Shown one piece after another: positions 60,069 to 64,000 of a stretch of DNA of 64,000 nt; position 1 is the stretch's first letter; each line of letters starts with the position of its first letter. The notes beneath the pieces were generated by a model. The model saw only the letters and a list, made by a program, of their open reading frames with translations. It was not told the origin of the DNA and did not search any database. This DNA comes from Amphirosellinia nigrospora (lineage: Eukaryota > Ascomycota > Sordariomycetes > Xylariales > Xylariaceae), in assembly GCA_004123355.1 (NCBI GenBank), contig SCHM01000001.1, positions 5,200,001 to 5,264,000 of the forward strand, given 5' to 3'. The translations under genes and the position numbers were made by a program.

Positions 60069-60862
60069 ATGTCGTTTGCCCAGGAGTGGGAATCTCTCAA
60101 GACACCGCCCAAGAAGGATGTCAAGCCGCCACCAGTAATAGGGGCTAAGGCTCCCATCCACGAGAACCTACACTTACCGACCGACAAGCCAACCATCATT
60201 GCTTTTCTGCGGCATTGCGGTTGTCCCTGTATGTCGTAAAGATGTCTACTGACCTCTCCCTTCCCTAGACACTCCCTCGTGCTCCGATTACGCTACTACG
60301 GCGTGTTAGTGCCGGATCACCCGCTATTCTCTGTAGCATCTACATCTACATCTGCCCACTCACACTTGCTTTCTTCACTAACACGCCCCTTCTACTCTTT
60401 ATAGTTGCCGAAAAGACCTTCAAGGCACTCACGAAACTCTCGACCCAACACAAGGATATAAATTTCGTCGCCGTATCGCATTCCTCGCCCGAGGCAACGG
60501 AGCGTTGGGTCGTAAGCGTGGGCGGGAATTGGGACGTGACTGTCGTGATCGACGAGGGGCGCGACCTGTACGCCTTGTTCGGGCTTGGCATGTCCACAAC
60601 ATGGCATGTGCTCTCGCCAGTCGCCCTGTACAACACACTCCAGCTCGGCAAGCGAGAGAACATCTGGAACCGGCCCACCGAGAGCGGCTCGCGGTGGCAG
60701 ACGGCCGGTGCTTTTGCTATCGATGAGAACGGGCTTGTGAGGTGGCGACACATCGCCACGCGCTCCGACGATCTTTCTGACTGGGATGCCGCTGTGCAGA
60801 GTGTCGGCATCACACCCAGGCCGAAACCGCCGGCGCCGGTTCGGACTGATGGGTTCCTCTAA
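60069..60862 (+). CDS. AhpC/TSA-like peroxiredoxin-fold protein
   Basis: Thioredoxin-fold protein of the fungal AhpC/TSA (PRXL2-like) group, probably a thiol-dependent antioxidant or redox protein in the cytosol; its activity is not proven for the family. Exons 60069-60228 and 60405-60862 join in frame, and the protein looks whole. Start MSFAQEWESLKTPPKKDVKP. The strand and loop with the redox-type cysteines is TIIAFLRHCGCPFAEKTFKA, split by the intron within the Phe codon. Then come INFVAVSHSSPEATERWV, WDVTVVIDEGRDLYALFGLG, TTWHVLSPVALYNTLQLGK, SGSRWQTAGAFAIDENGLVR and WRHIATRSDDLSDWDAAV. There is no canonical peroxiredoxin TxxC with a C-terminal resolving Cys; the CGC pair is the candidate site. 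Confidence 0.85.
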
Positions 60863-61760
60863 GCTGTGATAAAGAGGGATTATAGGACAAGAAGGCGGAT
60901 GAGATATCATGGTGGTCACCGCACGCATCCACCGAGGGACAAAGAACGTCGAGTGTCGGATAATCACGATTGTCTTCGGAAAGTTGCTGCCATTAAACCC
61001 CATTGAATCCTATTTCACCAAACCACATAGCGCCCATTTCGGACCGCAGGATATAAAATGTCTCCATATCCCCTGTAGATACTTGTACCGTTAGCTGAAT
61101 CTTGGAGCAACACAGTGCTACGGATATGATAAATAAGACTACAACACCTATATAAGTAATTAATTATTAGCACTTGATGTTGAGGATTAACAATTTTAGA
61201 GCATCCCAAGACCATGTTGGTTTAGGGGTCTATACGCTTCATGTTACTGCACATCCCAAACAATTGATCTTGGAATATATTATTTATTTTGAACTTTTTG
61301 CATTTTCGAAATGCTCCCCTGATAAGCTTCGAAAATTGTTCGTATCGGTGACTCCACCGAACTTTTAAATGCTATAAATAATGCATGGGTGATGAGAGAA
61401 AAAAAATTATATACAAATACTCAAAAGAGGCTCGCTGCGCTGGATCTTCCGTTGCTAACGCTACATCACACTATTTCTCGAATCAGAGAAGTGGTGACTG
61501 GCCTCCCCATTATAACCGAAGTTGGCAAATCTATCAAATGCGTCGTGTTGTGGTATTCCTCGTGAAAAGAATGAAGAACGTTATTCCACACCTAAAACGC
61601 CGCACCCCTCCTAGATACACACCAAGTTGCGTAATCTGAATTTCTGTGTCGTAGTATAACATCACACCATCGAGATAACATGCTCAGTAAGCTGAAAAAA
61701 ATCAACCGAGAACACGCAATAATGTGCTTCCTAGCAGATAAGAGAAATAACGGCTTGATT
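60863..61760. other. Spacer, tail-to-tail
   Basis: 900 bases between the 3' ends of the AhpC/TSA-like gene (+) and ste12 (-). AT-rich from about 61090 to 61420. No gene is seen. Confidence 0.45.
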
Positions 61761-64000
61761 CTATATCGCACCGCTCGGTGTGCTCATGGTCATGGGCATG
61801 CTTAGCGTCTGAAGGGGATTGAACGCAGTTGTGTGCGTCATCCCTCCATTTGATAACGCATGACTGTTTTGTGATAATGAGTTGAGTGAGGTTGGTAGAT
61901 AGCCCCCTTCGGATTGAGGAGAAGCATCTTCAAGGGATCCAAGATGATCCTCGCCAGAAAACTCGTCCTCGTCCTCGCCGGAGAGCGGTAGACCGCTTTC
62001 AACACCATCGCCACGATCATGAGTACGCCTATGTCTATAACACAAAAAGGTTAGCATTCATGTTGGGATTTTAGACTTTCCGCTCCTGATGATGAGTTGA
62101 TGTAGGCACTGCTGGGTTGTGACTCAGGTCGCACTGGAATTATCTTTGGTATGTGTGCATGTAGCACTAACATCATAGCTCATCACAGGATCTTCAAGTC
62201 GACAAAGGAAAGGTGCAAGAAGGCAGGAGTCATACTGTGCTAGATTGTCGGATCTAGAGAATGCCTTATTACAGTGGGGGCAGATATAGGGTCTTTCTTG
62301 GGTATGTGTTCTCACATGTCTAGAATATTGAGTCAGATACACAACCGCGCGCACATTGAACAGAAAATAACAATATCTTACCGCTTCAGGTGTTCGAGGC
62401 GTTTGAAGAGACGACCACATGACGGAATCGGGCATGAATGTGACTTTTGGATAAGGGTTCCCAAGCTCCGAAACGGTGGCCGACCGAGCCCTACGAACAA
62501 CGCTAGGGCCAGCCTGCATCGCTCGGTGTTCATGAATACCACCATCGCCCGCGAAGTCATCATTGGTAAGCCCAACAAAGTCTTGTCGCTGAAGAGACAA
62601 GGGGTTGAGAGCCGGGCTACCATCGACTGCAGATAGAGGAGTACCATGCCTTGACATTTCAAGCATCTCCCTATTTTGGTGGCTAGCAATGGAAATAGCA
62701 GAATGGCTATATGCCAGGCCAGGCGGGGAGTGGTCCTGCATCTCATCACCTTCGGCTAGTGGACCAACCGACACCGAAATAGACCTCCTCAGATCGGACG
62801 GGCGGTGGGCTGCAGCCTGAGCCTGCGTTGTCACTGCAGCAATAGCCGACATTGTTGGTGGGATGGACGAACGCCGTCTCCTTTGCTTATATGATGGCGA
62901 TCCTTCAATAACGCTGTAGACGTTACCAGTCCCATAATTCCTAGAAAACTGCGGTCCTGCTAGGTTGGGCGGGGGTAGATGCATCATGCCATTTAAACCG
63001 CTGGCGAGGCCCGCATGATCCGGAATGGCGCTGTATAGCCCGGTCTCTTCGTTGGCAATGTATGCTGGCTCGGCAACCATACCTAGCGATTGTTGCGGTG
63101 GAGTGATCGGTTCGTAAGAAATGCCACGATTACTGTAGTCTTCAAAATGTGAAGAAACGAAAGAAGGAGCAGGTGAGTATTCGAGGCCATACGCAGGCAT
63201 AGAAGCATGCCGTTGATGACCTTGGCTAACGGGTACAACATTCTGAGTGTACTGAGCACGATAGTCAGGTTCCCTCTTGATCACTTGCTGAACATGTTGA
63301 GGCATTGCCTGGACCATTGCCGGTGCCATCGCAGCCATCGTGTTGTAGGAGACCATAGCATCCATACCCTCCGCTAAAGGGGCCAACGATTGAGGAATCA
63401 TCTGCGGAGGGGGCATTGAATCCATGGCTCTCATTACGGGGATGTAGCCTGGGATTGAGAGGGAAAAGACACCTGCTGGGCACTGAACGAGGAAGAGTTG
63501 GCTTGTTGAGCCTTCGTCAACTGCTCATAAAGTGACTGTGAGGAATCATATTGGAAGGATAAAGCCGGTTCGTTCTGCGCCATTGTAGTGGCTTCTTGAC
63601 CCATCTTCTCCCTCTTCAAATCTCGTTCCAGAGCATCAAGAAATAGACGATCATGTGGCACACTATACCAGTAGAAAACCTTCTGTTTCTTCTGTGTTCG
63701 AATGCAGTTGTTCTTGTAAAGGAAGTCGAGAAACGGGCTTTTCGGCTCCTCGAGGGACGCATCTGTTCCGGACTTCAAATTTCGCAGGTCGGAGAAGATG
63801 CCCTCCTCGAATTTCTTTGAGTTCCTTACAGGACGGCCAAAGGCCTGGAATCTAAATGACAGGCATCTCACAATATCGGTGCCGGATATATGGAACAAAT
63901 TATTCCACAATACACAAGAAACATATTCCCCAGTCGGTAGAAGAAACCTCCGTATATACTGATCAGCTTGCCAGTCGACAGGGGCGGATATAAGAAAATA
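61761..64000 (-). CDS. ste12: Ste12 homeodomain/C2H2 transcription factor (5' end outside window)
   Basis: Transcription factor downstream of the Fus3/Kss1-type MAP kinase. In filamentous fungi it controls mating, invasive growth and, in pathogens, penetration. The window begins inside the STE domain: QADQYIRRFLLPTGEYVSC, then VLWNNLFHISGTDIVRCLSF, RFQAFGRPVRNSKKFEEGIF, SDLRNLKSGTDASLEEPKSP and VFYWYSVPHDRLFLDALERD. A long middle region contains YEPITPPQQSLG and YGTGNVYSVIEGSPSYKQRR. Two C2H2 fingers follow, CPIPSCGRLFKRLEHLKR|HVRTH and CPHCNKAFSRSDNLAQ|HRRTH, each split by an intron, as is usual for filamentous-fungal Ste12. The end is MTMSTPSGAI. Frame breaks occur near 63444 and 62446. The first roughly 40-70 residues lie beyond 64000. 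Confidence 0.92.

Noticed and set aside
1-64000. LTR retroelements, other virus-like elements, CRISPR arrays and rRNA genes
   Set aside because: I saw no reverse transcriptase, integrase, capsid or transposase motifs, no paired terminal repeats, no spaced direct repeats and no rRNA-like sequence.

Overview
The window is nuclear DNA of a filamentous ascomycete, most likely a sordariomycete. The evidence is short (about 45-180 base) GT-AG introns with GCTAAC-like branch sites, gene-poor spacers sprinkled with TAGGTA/TACCTA palindromes, and proteins typical of Pezizomycotina: Snx41, a Ste12 that carries C2H2 fingers, a LaeA-like methyltransferase, DUF5672 and a NACHT/DUF7791 protein. About twenty protein genes are recognisable. 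I found no convincing tRNA, rRNA, CRISPR array or intact transposable element.

Layout. 0.5-1.5 kb: V-ATPase proteolipid (+). 1.9-4.0 kb: sorting nexin Snx41 (-). 5.0-6.3 kb: sugar-phosphate/nucleotide-sugar transporter (-). 8.5-9.9 kb: NDP-glucose 4,6-dehydratase (+). 11.6-12.9 kb: LaeA-like methyltransferase (+). 14.1-17.1 kb: Vps18/Pep3 (+). 18.0-19.3 kb: DUF5672 membrane protein (+). 19.3-23.7 kb: a 4.4 kb spacer. 23.7-27.3 kb: RRM plus Pumilio protein of the Jsn1/Puf2 type (+). 28.2-28.6 kb: small membrane protein (-). 30.5-34.7 kb: PHD protein Rco1 (-). 35.9-37.4 kb: Ebp1/PA2G4-like protein (-). 38.2-40.6 kb: Snf5 (+). 43.1-46.8 kb: NACHT NLR-like protein (-). 48.5-50.2 kb: caspase-like protein (+). 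50.6-52.5 kb: FAD monooxygenase (-), with a small Cys-rich ORF just upstream. 54.0-57.5 kb: GH35 beta-galactosidase (+). 57.8-59.7 kb: Dml1/Misato (-). 60.1-60.9 kb: AhpC/TSA-like protein (+). 61.8 kb to the window edge: Ste12, 5' end missing (-).

Most genes are unrelated housekeeping or regulatory genes: vacuole and endosome traffic (V-ATPase, Snx41, Vps18), chromatin (Rco1 of Rpd3S, Snf5 of SWI/SNF), RNA binding, signalling (Ste12) and cell-wall or glycan metabolism. The exception is the 43-50 kb segment, where a NACHT STAND protein and a caspase-like protein are transcribed away from one shared 1.7 kb spacer. This looks like a candidate receptor/executioner pair for regulated cell death or non-self recognition.

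A second window-wide property is that many conserved genes are broken by single missing bases, nearly always one base lost from a short G/C or A run. The surrounding protein similarity continues in the next frame. This looks like sequencing or assembly error more than gene decay, because strictly conserved single-copy genes are affected while the protein conservation is kept. CDS coordinates below are genomic spans from start to stop, introns included.
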